Positions 17,909 to 25,972 of a DNA stretch of 64,000 bases are shown here, in pieces. Numbering within the stretch: the stretch's first letter is position 1; each line of letters opens with the position of its first letter. Origin of the DNA: JALZAI01 sp038207565 (GTDB lineage: Bacteria; Actinomycetota; Actinomycetes; Mycobacteriales; Jatrophihabitantaceae); NCBI GenBank assembly GCA_038207565.1, contig JBBQZQ010000018.1:15296-79295 (forward strand), read 5' to 3'. The notes under the pieces are model-generated. The model searched no databases, had not been told where the DNA came from, and saw nothing but the letters and a program-made list of their open reading frames with translations. The translations under genes were made by a program, and so were the position numbers.

Positions 17909-19015
17909 ATGAGCACCGCGCACCGCTGGGTTGTCGTGGCCCTGGGTGGCGCCTTGCTGCTTCTCAGCCCCTACCTGGTCGGGCGTTTGCCGGTCGCGGA
18001 TAGCCCCATCACGGCCTCGACGCTGCTCGCCCGCATCCAGGGGTCCGCCGACGTTGGCTACTCCGGTTACGCCGAGTCGACGGGGGGGCTCGCCCTGCCG
18101 GTGGCCGACTCGGACTTCGGATCGCTCGCGGATCTCCTCGGCAGCCGGATCGACCTCCGCGTGTGGTGGCGCGGGTCGTCGGACTGGCGGGTCGACTCGG
18201 TCGATGCGGTGGGCGAGAAGGACGTCCGGCAGGACGACACCGGTATCTGGAGCTGGGACTACGAGCGCAACGCCGCCGTTCGCACCGACTTCAGGACACC
18301 CCCGCAGGCGCGACTTCCCCGCGCCGACGACCTGGTCCCGCCCTCGCTCGCCCGACGGTTCACGAGCCAGGCGCGCCCGGCCGAGGTGACCCGCCTGCCC
18401 GACCGGCGCATCGCCGGGCACAGTGCTGCGGGCCTCCGGTTACGGCCTGCGGATCCGATGTCGACCATCGCCCGCGTCGAGGTCTGGGCGTTGCCGTCCG
18501 GCATCGCCCTGCAGGTCGACGTGTACGGGCGGACCGGGCCGGCCGTCCTGAGCACCTCGATGCTGGACGTGAGTGCGCAGCGCCCGGCGGCCACGAGCAC
18601 GGCCTTCACGCCGCCGGTCGGAGCCGACGTGTTGTCTGATCAAATACCTGACCTGGTCACCGCGCTCGACCAGTTCGTCCACGCCACTCCGCCCCGTAGC
18701 CTCGCCGGGCTGCCGCGCGCGCCTGGCACGCGGACCGGGTTCGGATCCGTCGGGGTGTACGGGCGCGGCGTCACGCAGCTGGTCGCGGTGCCGCTGCCAT
18801 CGCGATTGGCTGACGACCTGGCCTACCACCTGAACGGCACCGCGGCCGTGACCCAGCAGGGCGGGGCTGCGGCGCTGCAGGTCGGTCCGGTGTCGCTGCG
18901 GTTGACCGCACGAGCGGTCAACGGATCGCGCTGGTTGCTCGCCGGAACGGTGCGGGCAAGCGCACTTCTCGCGGCGGAGTCCCACCTGCCGGTTCTCGAC
19001 GAGGTCTTCCGGTGA
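17909..19015 (+). CDS. Exported LolA/RseB-like protein linked to an ABC transporter
   Basis: A 368-residue protein with an N-terminal membrane segment (VVVALGGALLLLSPYLVGRL, about 9-28) and no lipobox. The rest resembles the LolA/RseB/MucB half-barrel fold: SGYAESTGGLALPV, LRVWWRGSSDWRVDSVD, GIWSWDYERNAAVRTDF and IARVEVWALPSGIALQVDVYG. It probably sits outside the membrane, binding a lipid or peptide. Its TGA overlaps the GTG of the ABC ATPase (GTGA), and the ATPase overlaps the permease in the same way, so the three products are expected in fixed proportion. ATG 17909 follows TACGGT by 5 nt. The role is inferred from fold and context. Confidence 0.72.
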   Translation: MSTAHRWVVVALGGALLLLSPYLVGRLPVADSPITASTLLARIQGSADVGYSGYAESTGGLALPVADSDFGSLADLLGSRIDLRVWWRGSSDWRVDSVDAVGEKDVRQDDTGIWSWDYERNAAVRTDFRTPPQARLPRADDLVPPSLARRFTSQARPAEVTRLPDRRIAGHSAAGLRLRPADPMSTIARVEVWALPSGIALQVDVYGRTGPAVLSTSMLDVSAQRPAATSTAFTPPVGADVLSDQIPDLVTALDQFVHATPPRSLAGLPRAPGTRTGFGSVGVYGRGVTQLVAVPLPSRLADDLAYHLNGTAAVTQQGGAAALQVGPVSLRLTARAVNGSRWLLAGTVRASALLAAESHLPVLDEVFR

Positions 19016-19926
19016 TCCGCACGCATGGGTTGACCAAGCGTTTCGGCAAGGTGCGCGCGGTCGACAGCATCGATCTCGACGTGCACGAGGGCGACATCTA
19101 CGGGTTCCTCGGCGCGAACGGTTCGGGCAAGACCACCACGGTGCGGATGATCCTCGGCCTGGTGCTCGCGACGTCGGGCACGGTCGAGCTGATGGGGCGG
19201 CCGATGCCTCGCTCCGCGAGACAGGTCTTGCCGGCGGTGGGCACCCTCATCGAGGGGCCGGCCGCATACGGACACCTGTCCGCGCGGGGCAATCTCGCGC
19301 TGCTCGACGCGAGCGGAACGCGTGCCCGCGGCGAGCGGTCGACGCGACGCCACCGGATCGACGAGGTGCTCGAGGAGGTCGGGCTGTCGGCCGTCGGCGG
19401 CAAGCCGGTGCGCGCATACTCCCTCGGCATGCGCCAACGGCTGGGCCTGGCCTCGGCGCTGCTGCAACGGCCGCGCCTGCTCATCCTGGACGAGCCGACG
19501 AATGGGCTGGATCCGCAGGGCATCCGCGAGATCCGCGAGCTGCTGGTGCGCCTCAACGAGCAGGGGACGACGGTGTTCCTGTCCAGCCACCTGCTCGGCG
19601 AAATCGAGCAGATGTGTACCCGGGTCGGCGCGCTCGATCAGGGCCGCCTCGTCGTGCAGGACTCCCTCGACCTGCTGCGCGGCCCGACCGGGCGCACCGT
19701 CATCGAGACGGCTGACCCCGACGCCGCGATCGCCCTGCTCGACGGCCGGGTCGAGGCGCGCGACGGGGCCCGGCTGGTCGTGCGCGGCGAATCCCCCGCC
19801 GCCCTGAACGCCCTGCTCGTCAGCCGCGGCGTCCCGGTCCGCGAGTTGACGGCAGAACGGCGCAGCCTCGAGGACGTCATCCTGGAACGGACGTCGCACG
19901 GCACAGACCGCGTGATGCCCCGGTGA
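19012..19926 (+). CDS. ABC transporter ATP-binding protein
   Basis: A 304-residue nucleotide-binding subunit of the multidrug/bacitracin (CcmA/DrrA-like) type. It has Walker A GANGSGKTTTVRM (about 36-48), the signature YSLGMRQRLGLASALL, Walker B LLILDEPTNGLDP and the H-loop SSHLLGEIEQ. The C-terminal 90 residues form the small regulatory domain found in DrrA-type ATPases. It is linked by GTGA overlaps to the LolA-like protein before it and the permease after it. It powers export of, or lipid handling for, an unknown substrate. Confidence 0.92.
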   Translation: MIRTHGLTKRFGKVRAVDSIDLDVHEGDIYGFLGANGSGKTTTVRMILGLVLATSGTVELMGRPMPRSARQVLPAVGTLIEGPAAYGHLSARGNLALLDASGTRARGERSTRRHRIDEVLEEVGLSAVGGKPVRAYSLGMRQRLGLASALLQRPRLLILDEPTNGLDPQGIREIRELLVRLNEQGTTVFLSSHLLGEIEQMCTRVGALDQGRLVVQDSLDLLRGPTGRTVIETADPDAAIALLDGRVEARDGARLVVRGESPAALNALLVSRGVPVRELTAERRSLEDVILERTSHGTDRVMPR

Positions 19927-20744
19927 TCATCGTCGAGCTGCGCAAGCTGGCACGGCGTCCTCGGACGTGGTTGACCTTGCTGCTGCTCGATCTGCTGCCG
20001 ACGATCGTCGCGGTACTGCTGGCGGTAACGCACGTCGGCCCGCGTCCGGGTGAGGGACCGGCTTTCCTGTCGGCAGTGCTGGCAAACGGCGAGCTGTTCG
20101 CCGTCGCGGCGCTGGCGATCGTGCTGCCGCTCTTCCTGCCGATCGCCGTCGCCGTGGTGGCCGGCGATTCGGTTGCGGGCGAGGCGCAGGCAGGGACGTT
20201 GCGCTATCTGCTCGTGCGTCCCGTCGGACGCACCCGGCTGCTCGTGGCGAAGCTCGTTTCCGTACTCGCGTTCGTCCTGGTCGCAGTGGTGTTGGTTGCG
20301 GGCACCGGCTTCTTCGTGGGCAAGCTGCTGCTGGGGGGAGGAGCGTTGCCACCCGGAACGTCCATCGCCAGCGTCTCGGGGTCCACGTTGACGCCGGGCC
20401 AGGTGGCGGTCCGTACCGTGATCGCAATCGGGTACGTGGCCGTGTCGATGCTCGCTGTCGCCGCCATGGCCCTGCTGCTGTCGACCTTCACGGACTCACC
20501 GCTGACCGCGGCCCTCGGCGCCCTCACCTTCCTGGTCGGCTCGTCGATACTGCTCACGCTCGACGCGGCGCGATCGGTCACGCCCTACCTGCCCACGCGC
20601 TACTGGCTGGCCTTCGTCGACATCTTCCGAGACCCCATCCTGTGGCGCAATGTCGAGCGCGGGCTGCTGCTGCAGCTGGTGTACGTCGCGGTGCTGCTCG
20701 GTGCGGCATGGGCGAATTTCAGCACCCGTGACATCACGAGCTGA
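19923..20744 (+). CDS. ABC transporter permease (ABC-2 type)
   Basis: A 273-residue membrane protein with about six hydrophobic segments: WLTLLLLDLLPTIVAVLLAV, LFAVAALAIVLPLFLPIAVAVV, LVSVLAFVLVAVVLVAGTGFF, VSMLAVAAMALLLST, ALGALTFLVGSSILL and LLLQLVYVAVLLGAAW. GDSVAGEAQAGTLRYLLVRPV is typical of ABC-2 permeases. It starts with a GTG in a GTGA overlap with the ATPase. Its last 11 bases overlap the end of the convergent lipase gene. Confidence 0.88.
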   Translation: MIIVELRKLARRPRTWLTLLLLDLLPTIVAVLLAVTHVGPRPGEGPAFLSAVLANGELFAVAALAIVLPLFLPIAVAVVAGDSVAGEAQAGTLRYLLVRPVGRTRLLVAKLVSVLAFVLVAVVLVAGTGFFVGKLLLGGGALPPGTSIASVSGSTLTPGQVAVRTVIAIGYVAVSMLAVAAMALLLSTFTDSPLTAALGALTFLVGSSILLTLDAARSVTPYLPTRYWLAFVDIFRDPILWRNVERGLLLQLVYVAVLLGAAWANFSTRDITS

Positions 20745-21585
20745 CCGGGCAGTCGCCATGTGCGAGAGGCACCGGCACGCCGGCGGCGAGTTCTTTCACG
20801 ACCATCGCCTGCACGGCGCCATCCCGGGGCAATCCGCCGTGATCGACCAGGCTGGCAGGACAGATGCTCTGTACCGCGATGTTCAGGGCGCCCTCGAGCC
20901 GCGCCGACGACGGCGGGACGACGACGCCGTCTCTCGTCGTCCAGATCGAGACGAAGGTGGGCCCGGACGGGGTCTCATCCCCACGGTTGAGCGCGGTGAG
21001 CAGCGCGCTGCCGGGTTCGAGCTGCTGGCACGCCGTGGGGCAGGCGCTGGGTAGCAGTGCCCGTGCTGCGGCGGCCACGTCGCTGCCGTGATTCGGGCCG
21101 CCGAGCGTCACGATCCGGCGGGCGACCCCGCCGCCGCCGAAGTCACGGACCCACAGACGCGCGACGACCCCGCCGGCCGAATAGCCGACGACGTCTATCG
21201 AAGCGGCGCCCTGCGACGCGCGCAACGCTGTCGCGGCGGAGGCGAGCGCCTTCGCCTGTGCCGTCAGGTCACCGCGCCCGTCACCGGGCAGCTGGAACAG
21301 CTCGACCGTCTTGCCCCGCGCACGCAGCGCACGGGCGAGATCACTGAGCGCGGCTGTCGATCCGCCGTATCCGGGAACGAGCAGGACCGGCCCGGGGCGC
21401 TGCTGGGCGACGGGACCGTGCGACCCGCCCCCGCTCCCGTCCTCGCTGCCGCTGGCGCGCACCACCATCGCGGAGGCGATCGTCACGGCCACGGCCACGA
21501 CGGCCAGGACCGCATAGACCAGGCGGCGGCGGGCCGGCGCGAGCGAGGAGAACACCCGGCCATGGTGCACGGGCAGCCTGTGCAT
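20734..21585 (-). CDS. Membrane-anchored or secreted lipase/esterase
   Basis: A 283-residue protein with a basic start and one hydrophobic segment (VYAVLAVVAVAVTIASAMVV, about 23-42) followed by a Gly/Ser linker, so the enzyme faces outward. The alpha/beta-hydrolase domain has PVLLVPGYGGSTAALSDLA, the nucleophile motif DVVGYSAGGVVARLW, TLGGPNHGSDVAA, an acid candidate in SIWTTRDGVVVP and a histidine candidate in SLVDHGGLPRD. This set resembles Bacillus LipA-type triacylglycerol lipases. Paired cysteines (CPTAC, SICPA, DCPVSS) suggest disulfides. It converges on and overlaps the ABC permease gene. Confidence 0.85.
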   Translation of the reverse strand: MHRLPVHHGRVFSSLAPARRRLVYAVLAVVAVAVTIASAMVVRASGSEDGSGGGSHGPVAQQRPGPVLLVPGYGGSTAALSDLARALRARGKTVELFQLPGDGRGDLTAQAKALASAATALRASQGAASIDVVGYSAGGVVARLWVRDFGGGGVARRIVTLGGPNHGSDVAAAARALLPSACPTACQQLEPGSALLTALNRGDETPSGPTFVSIWTTRDGVVVPPSSARLEGALNIAVQSICPASLVDHGGLPRDGAVQAMVVKELAAGVPVPLAHGDCPVSS

Positions 21586-21606
21586 GCCCTGTCGGCGAGA
21601 TGCCGG

Positions 21607-21783
21607 TCAGTCGTCGCCGCGGCCGCGAATGATGTTCAGGAACTTGCTGCCGTACGGGGTGCGCTGCCGGTGGTCGTACAGGTGGGCGCTGTCGTCCTCG
21701 ATCTCGTCGGCGTGCTTGGCGAATTCGCGCAGCAGATAACCGAAGAACCCGATGAGCACGAGAAGGAAGAGCCACCAGAGCAT
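21607..21783 (-). CDS. Small single-pass membrane protein
   Basis: A 58-residue protein: one hydrophobic segment right at the start (LWWLFLLVLIGFFGYLLREF, residues 2-21), then a charged tail with KHADEIEDDSAHLYDHRQ and ending SKFLNIIRGRGDD. The ATG at 21783 has an excellent AGGAGGA site 5-6 nt upstream, which supports real translation. Family not recognised. It lies 21 bp before the lipase gene on the same strand and could be cotranscribed with it. The 211 bp to the divergent alcohol dehydrogenase hold the promoters. Confidence 0.65.
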   Translation of the reverse strand: MLWWLFLLVLIGFFGYLLREFAKHADEIEDDSAHLYDHRQRTPYGSKFLNIIRGRGDD

Positions 21784-21994
21784 GCATTCCTCCTGAACGG
21801 GCGACGAAAGCTCAGCGTGCGCTCCTCGACCGCCTGACGCAACCGAGCGGGGCCAGCCAGGCGCCGCACACCGCGTTCCGCGCAGCGTTTCACTTTGAGA
21901 CACCGCCGGCGGTCGTCCGGCTCTACATTCGCGGCAAACCGTGCATCGGCCCGTCCGGTCCGTCACGCGCACGGTCTCACCTGGCGGAGGATCC

Positions 21995-23041
21995 ATGAAG
22001 GCACTCGTCTATCACGGCCCGGGACGCAAAGCATGGGAAGACGTTGCGGACGCCGAGGTTCAGGAACCGACCGACGTCGTGGTCAAGGTGGACACGACGA
22101 CCATCTGCGGGACCGACCTGCACATCCTGCACGGCGACGTCGAAGCCGTCACCGACGGCAGGATTCTCGGTCACGAAGCGGTGGGGACGGTTGTCGCGAC
22201 CGGAGACGCCGTCAGCGGCTTCACCGTCGGCGACCGCGTTCTCGTCCCGGCGATCACCAAGTGCGGCCGGTGTGCCTACTGCCAGCGGGGTATGCCCTCG
22301 CACTGCCAGACGGTCGGGGGCATCGGCTGGATCTTCGGGCACCTGATCGACGGCACCCAGGCCGAACTGGTCCGCGTGCCGTTCGCGGACACGTCCTTGT
22401 ACGCGCTGCCCGACTCCGTCACCAACGAGCAGGCGATCTTCCTGGCCGATTCACTGCCCACGGGCTACGAGGTCGGAGTGCTCGCCGGGCGGGTGCGCCC
22501 TGGCGACACGGTCGCCGTCGTCGGCGCCGGCGCGGTCGGTCTGTCGTCGGTCCTCACCATGAGCCTGTGGGGCGCCGCCCGCACGATCGCCGTTGATTCG
22601 AACAAGTTCCGGCTGGAGCGGGCGATCGAATTCGGCGCGACCGACACGGTCGAGGCCGGCCCCAACACTGTGCGCGAGATCCTCGCCATGACCGACGGCC
22701 TCGGTGTCGATGTCGCCATCGAAGCGGTCGGCTACCCGGAAACGCTGCGCACCGCCGCCGCGCTCGTGCGCCCCGGCGGCACGATCGCGAACATCGGCGT
22801 GCACGGTGTCCCCGTCGAATTGCCGATGCACGAGATGTGGATCCGTAATGTCACGCTCACGATGGGGCTCGTCGACACCGTCTCGATCCCCACGTTGTTG
22901 AAGATGGTCGCCACGGGTCGCATCCCCGCCGAGAAGATGGGCACCCACACCTTCGCCCTCGACGACATCACCGACGCCTACGAGGTGTTCGCCAACGCCT
23001 CGGACCACCTCGCGCTGAAGGTCGTGATCAACGCCGCCTGA
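21995..23041 (+). CDS. Zinc-dependent alcohol dehydrogenase (MDR family)
   Basis: NAD-dependent medium-chain dehydrogenase of 348 residues. Catalytic zinc ligands are the Cys in TTICGTDLHIL (about 38) and GHEAVGTVV. Four structural-zinc cysteines lie in TKCGRCAYCQRGMPSHCQ. The Rossmann motif is VAVVGAGAVGLSSV. Close relatives are annotated as broad alcohol dehydrogenases in actinobacteria. GGAGG 5 nt before ATG 21995 supports the start. It is convergent with the GNAT gene of the benzoyl-CoA operon; I see no direct link to that pathway. Confidence 0.9.
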   Translation: MKALVYHGPGRKAWEDVADAEVQEPTDVVVKVDTTTICGTDLHILHGDVEAVTDGRILGHEAVGTVVATGDAVSGFTVGDRVLVPAITKCGRCAYCQRGMPSHCQTVGGIGWIFGHLIDGTQAELVRVPFADTSLYALPDSVTNEQAIFLADSLPTGYEVGVLAGRVRPGDTVAVVGAGAVGLSSVLTMSLWGAARTIAVDSNKFRLERAIEFGATDTVEAGPNTVREILAMTDGLGVDVAIEAVGYPETLRTAAALVRPGGTIANIGVHGVPVELPMHEMWIRNVTLTMGLVDTVSIPTLLKMVATGRIPAEKMGTHTFALDDITDAYEVFANASDHLALKVVINAA

Positions 23042-23051
23042 GCGAGCTGCG

Positions 23052-23486
23052 TCAGGAGGACGGCGCGGCGGCCGCACGAACCTGCCGGCGCAACTCCCCG
23101 CGACCGGAGTCGCGGAATCCGTGCATGCTCAGCCAGTGCGTCATCCAGGTCGGATCGGGGTGGCCGGCCGGGACGACGTTGTAGATGTAGTTCAACCCGC
23201 GTCTGCGCGCTTCGTCCTCCAACCGGTCGAGCGCGAAGGCACCCACGCCGGCGCCACGGTGCGCCGGCGCCACCAGGAAGGAAATCTGCGCGTCACCCCA
23301 CTCCGAATCCAACCACCCGTAACCGAGCAGCTCTTCGGAGTCGGTGACGCGCCACCACTCGTCGGCGATGGCCGCGCCGTCCTCGGGACGCTCCATGCCC
23401 ACCGAGGCCAGTTCGGTCGCACCGAACAGCCGTTGCCGGTCGGCGTCCCAGTGCGGGTCGTCGTCCTTCTGCCAGCCCAGACTCAT
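23052..23486 (-). CDS. GNAT-family N-acetyltransferase at the end of the box operon
   Basis: A 144-residue GNAT protein. EELLGYGWLDSEWGDAQISFLV forms the central strands and APAHRGAGVGAFALDRLEDEA is the acetyl-CoA-binding motif A (R/Q-x-x-G-x-G/A). ATG 23486 overlaps the amidohydrolase stop as ATGA, so it belongs to the benzoate operon. Its substrate is unknown; a role in handling CoA thioesters or protein acetylation (for example of the CoA ligase, as PatZ-type enzymes do to acyl-CoA synthetases) is only a hypothesis from position. Confidence 0.82.
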   Translation of the reverse strand: MSLGWQKDDDPHWDADRQRLFGATELASVGMERPEDGAAIADEWWRVTDSEELLGYGWLDSEWGDAQISFLVAPAHRGAGVGAFALDRLEDEARRRGLNYIYNVVPAGHPDPTWMTHWLSMHGFRDSGRGELRRQVRAAAAPSS

Positions 23487-24346
23487 ACGCCCGTCTCCAG
23501 TTTCAGGTTGTAGACCCGCACCGCATTGCCGGCCAGGACCAGGTCGGTCGTCTCGTCGTCGGGGCAAAACGTTGCCACCGCGCGCGCGTTCGCAGCGATA
23601 CCGGGGGTGCCCGGCCAGTCGGTCGCGAAGATCATGCGTCGGGTGAGCCGCGCCCAGTTGTGCCGCGCGTAGTAGGTCTGCAAGCGCGACGGCGGCAGCC
23701 CGGAGAGCTCGATCCACACATGGGCATTCGACAGCGCGAAGAACGCCGCGGCGTCATACCACCAGCCGCGCCCGCCGTGTGCGAGGACGACCTCGAGCGA
23801 GCGGAAGTCGCGCAGGACATCGTCGAGCAGGACGGGGTCACCGAACTGGTTCAGTGCCCCAGGGAAGGTGGACGTGCCGCAGTGCACGATTAGCGGGATG
23901 CCTGCGGCCTGGCACATCTCGTAGGCCGGGTAGAGCGCGCGGTCGTTCACGCCGAAACCGCCGTGGACGGGATGCACCTTCAACGCGATCGCGCCCAGGT
24001 CGAGTTGGCGCTGCAACTCCTCGTCGATCGGGTGGTGCAGGTGCGGGTTGACGTTCGCGGCGAACTTCACCCGCGAGGGGTTGTGTCGCGCGAGCGGGAC
24101 CATGTCCTCGACGGTCTGCCAGCCGGTCACTCTCGGGCTGTATTCGGCGAGCACAACAGCCGCGTCGACGCCCTGCGTGGCCAGGTAGCTGTCGAACGCG
24201 TCCGGACGAACCGTGCCCGAGGCGTCGTAGAGCGACGCCAGCTCTGGAGTGTCGAAATCCTGCACCCACACGCTCCACGGCAACTTGAGGCTGCCGCGGC
24301 GAGCGGGGTGCAGGTGGACGTCGACGAGCGGACGGCCGTCGAGCAT
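23483..24346 (-). CDS. Amidohydrolase-2 family (ACMSD-like) protein in the box operon
   Basis: A 287-residue TIM-barrel metal hydrolase/decarboxylase. It has the first metal motif LVDVHLHP, ALKVHPVHGGFG, IPLIVHCGTSTFPG, VVLAHGGRGWW and the aspartate in FATDWPG. The family contains hydrolases and non-oxidative decarboxylases of aromatic and keto acids. Its ATG shares one base with the ligase stop (TGATG) and it overlaps the GNAT gene by ATGA, so it is translated with the benzoyl-CoA genes. It might hydrolyse a ring-cleavage by-product or lactone, but that is inference. Confidence 0.83.
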   Translation of the reverse strand: MLDGRPLVDVHLHPARRGSLKLPWSVWVQDFDTPELASLYDASGTVRPDAFDSYLATQGVDAAVVLAEYSPRVTGWQTVEDMVPLARHNPSRVKFAANVNPHLHHPIDEELQRQLDLGAIALKVHPVHGGFGVNDRALYPAYEMCQAAGIPLIVHCGTSTFPGALNQFGDPVLLDDVLRDFRSLEVVLAHGGRGWWYDAAAFFALSNAHVWIELSGLPPSRLQTYYARHNWARLTRRMIFATDWPGTPGIAANARAVATFCPDDETTDLVLAGNAVRVYNLKLETGV

Positions 24347-25887
24347 CAGGTGATCCCGGACACGGGGGCCGTTGCGACGAGCACGTCAGCGGCCATCTCG
24401 CGAAGCTCGACCCGGCGGATCTTGCCGGTCGCGGTGGTGGGATAGGCGTCGACGAAGATGATGCGCCGTGGTCGCTTGAACGACGGCAACCCGTCGCGAC
24501 ACCAGGCGACCAGCTCGTCCTCGGTGACGTTCGCGCCGCCCTGCAGGAGCACATAGGCGATCGGTTTCTCCAGCCCGTCGGCGTCGACCGCAGCGACGAC
24601 GACCGCCTGGGCGACGGCGTCGTGCGCGAGCAGGCGGCCTTCCACCTCGGCAGGCGACACCCAGATCCCACTTGCCTTGAGCATGTCGCCGGTCCGGCCG
24701 AGGCAGGCGTAACAACCGTCCTCGTCCTGAACATAGGTGTCGCCCGTGCGCAGCCACTCGCCCTGGAACACCTGCCGCGACGCGTCGTAGCGCGACCAAT
24801 ACCCCGTCGCCGTAGAGCCGCCGCGCACGAGCAACGTGCCCGGTGTGCCCGGCGCGACGTCATGACCGGATTCGTCGACGATCCGCAGGTCGTATCCCGG
24901 CACCGCCACGCCGGTCGTGCCCGGCTTGACCGCGCCTTCCCGGTTGGACAGGAAGATGTGCAGCATCTCGGTCATGCCGATGCCATCGAGGATGTCGATG
25001 CCGAACCGCCCGGTCCAGCGGCGGTAGAGCACCTCCGGCAACGCCTCGCCCGCGGATGCCGCGAGACGCGCCGCCGGTCCGAGCGCGTCGGCGGGCAGCT
25101 CGGCGCGCAGCATGTTGGCGAAGAACGTCGGGCCGCCGAAGAACAGCGTCGCGCCGTAGTCGGTGGCGCGCTGCGCGATGGTCTCGGGACGCGACGGGGC
25201 CGGCTCGAGGATCGACGTCGCGCCGACCGCCAGCGGGAAGAGTACGGAATTGCCGAGACCGTAGGCGAAAAAGGCCTTGGCGGCGGACAGGCAACGGTCG
25301 CCCGGACGGATGCCGAGCACCTGCGTTGCGTAGGTCTCGCACACGACCCGGATCGCACCGTGGCGGTGCATCGCGCCCTTGGGCATCCCGGTCGTGCCGG
25401 ACGTGTAGAGCCAGAATGCCGGGTCGTCCTCGGTCGTGTCGTACGCCGCGTCGTTGACGCGGCCAGGGTCCGCGTCGGCCGTCAGCTCGTCGGCCGTGTG
25501 GATGTCGACGGCGACGATGGCCGCGGCCTCCCCCGCGAGGTCGGCGAACTCAGGTGTGATCGCCAGAATGCGCGCCCGTGAGTCGTGCAGCAGCTCGGCC
25601 AGGCCGTCGGCACGGAGCATCGTGGACACCGGGACCGGCACCGCGCCCATCCGCATTGCTGCGAGATACACGACGACGAAGTCCGGCGAGTCGGCCATGA
25701 ACATCAGTACGCGCTGCTCGGCCTGCACACCCAAAGCGCGCAAGCCCGCCGCCGACAGACGAACTCGATGGAGCAGTTCGGCGTAGCTCACCTCACCGGC
25801 CGTACCGGTCAACGCAAGCCGATCACCTGCGCCGCCCGCCACGTGCCGATCGAGCAGGTACTCGCACGCGTTGAAACGCTCAGTCAT
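24346..25887 (-). CDS. bclA: Benzoate--CoA ligase (benzoate-CoA ligase family)
   Basis: Activates benzoate (or a close analogue) to the CoA thioester, entry to the aerobic benzoyl-CoA pathway. The 513 residues have the ANL motifs LYTSGTTGMPKGAMHRHGA (about 165-183), FAYGLGNSVLFPLAVGA (typical of benzoate-CoA ligases), GIGMTEMLHIFLSN, WLRTGDTYVQDEDGC with GRTGDMLKASGIWVSP, and the C-terminal lysine in TTATGKIRRVELRE. ATG 25887 is used; GTG 25893 is a possible alternative, as GAGGAGG lies just before both. It lies downstream of boxB across an 85-bp gap with a large palindrome. Confidence 0.9.
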   Translation of the reverse strand: MTERFNACEYLLDRHVAGGAGDRLALTGTAGEVSYAELLHRVRLSAAGLRALGVQAEQRVLMFMADSPDFVVVYLAAMRMGAVPVPVSTMLRADGLAELLHDSRARILAITPEFADLAGEAAAIVAVDIHTADELTADADPGRVNDAAYDTTEDDPAFWLYTSGTTGMPKGAMHRHGAIRVVCETYATQVLGIRPGDRCLSAAKAFFAYGLGNSVLFPLAVGATSILEPAPSRPETIAQRATDYGATLFFGGPTFFANMLRAELPADALGPAARLAASAGEALPEVLYRRWTGRFGIDILDGIGMTEMLHIFLSNREGAVKPGTTGVAVPGYDLRIVDESGHDVAPGTPGTLLVRGGSTATGYWSRYDASRQVFQGEWLRTGDTYVQDEDGCYACLGRTGDMLKASGIWVSPAEVEGRLLAHDAVAQAVVVAAVDADGLEKPIAYVLLQGGANVTEDELVAWCRDGLPSFKRPRRIIFVDAYPTTATGKIRRVELREMAADVLVATAPVSGIT

Positions 25888-25908
25888 GCTCACCCCCACC
25901 TCCTCACG

Positions 25909-25961
25909 GTGATCAACAGGTCGGAACCGTCGATGATCGACGGTTCGGCCCTGTTGATCAC
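25909..25961. repeat. 53-bp near-perfect palindrome between boxB and bclA
   Basis: Outer arms 25909-25920 and 25950-25961 (12 bp, TGATCAACAGG-type) and inner arms 25924-25934 and 25936-25946 (11 bp) share one centre at 25935, with only three unpaired positions per side. On the transcript this is a long hairpin 11 nt after the boxB stop and just before the bclA ribosome site. It could terminate, attenuate or protect the mRNA, or be a protein-binding dyad. Confidence 0.85.
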
Positions 25962-25972
25962 AGGACTCACGG

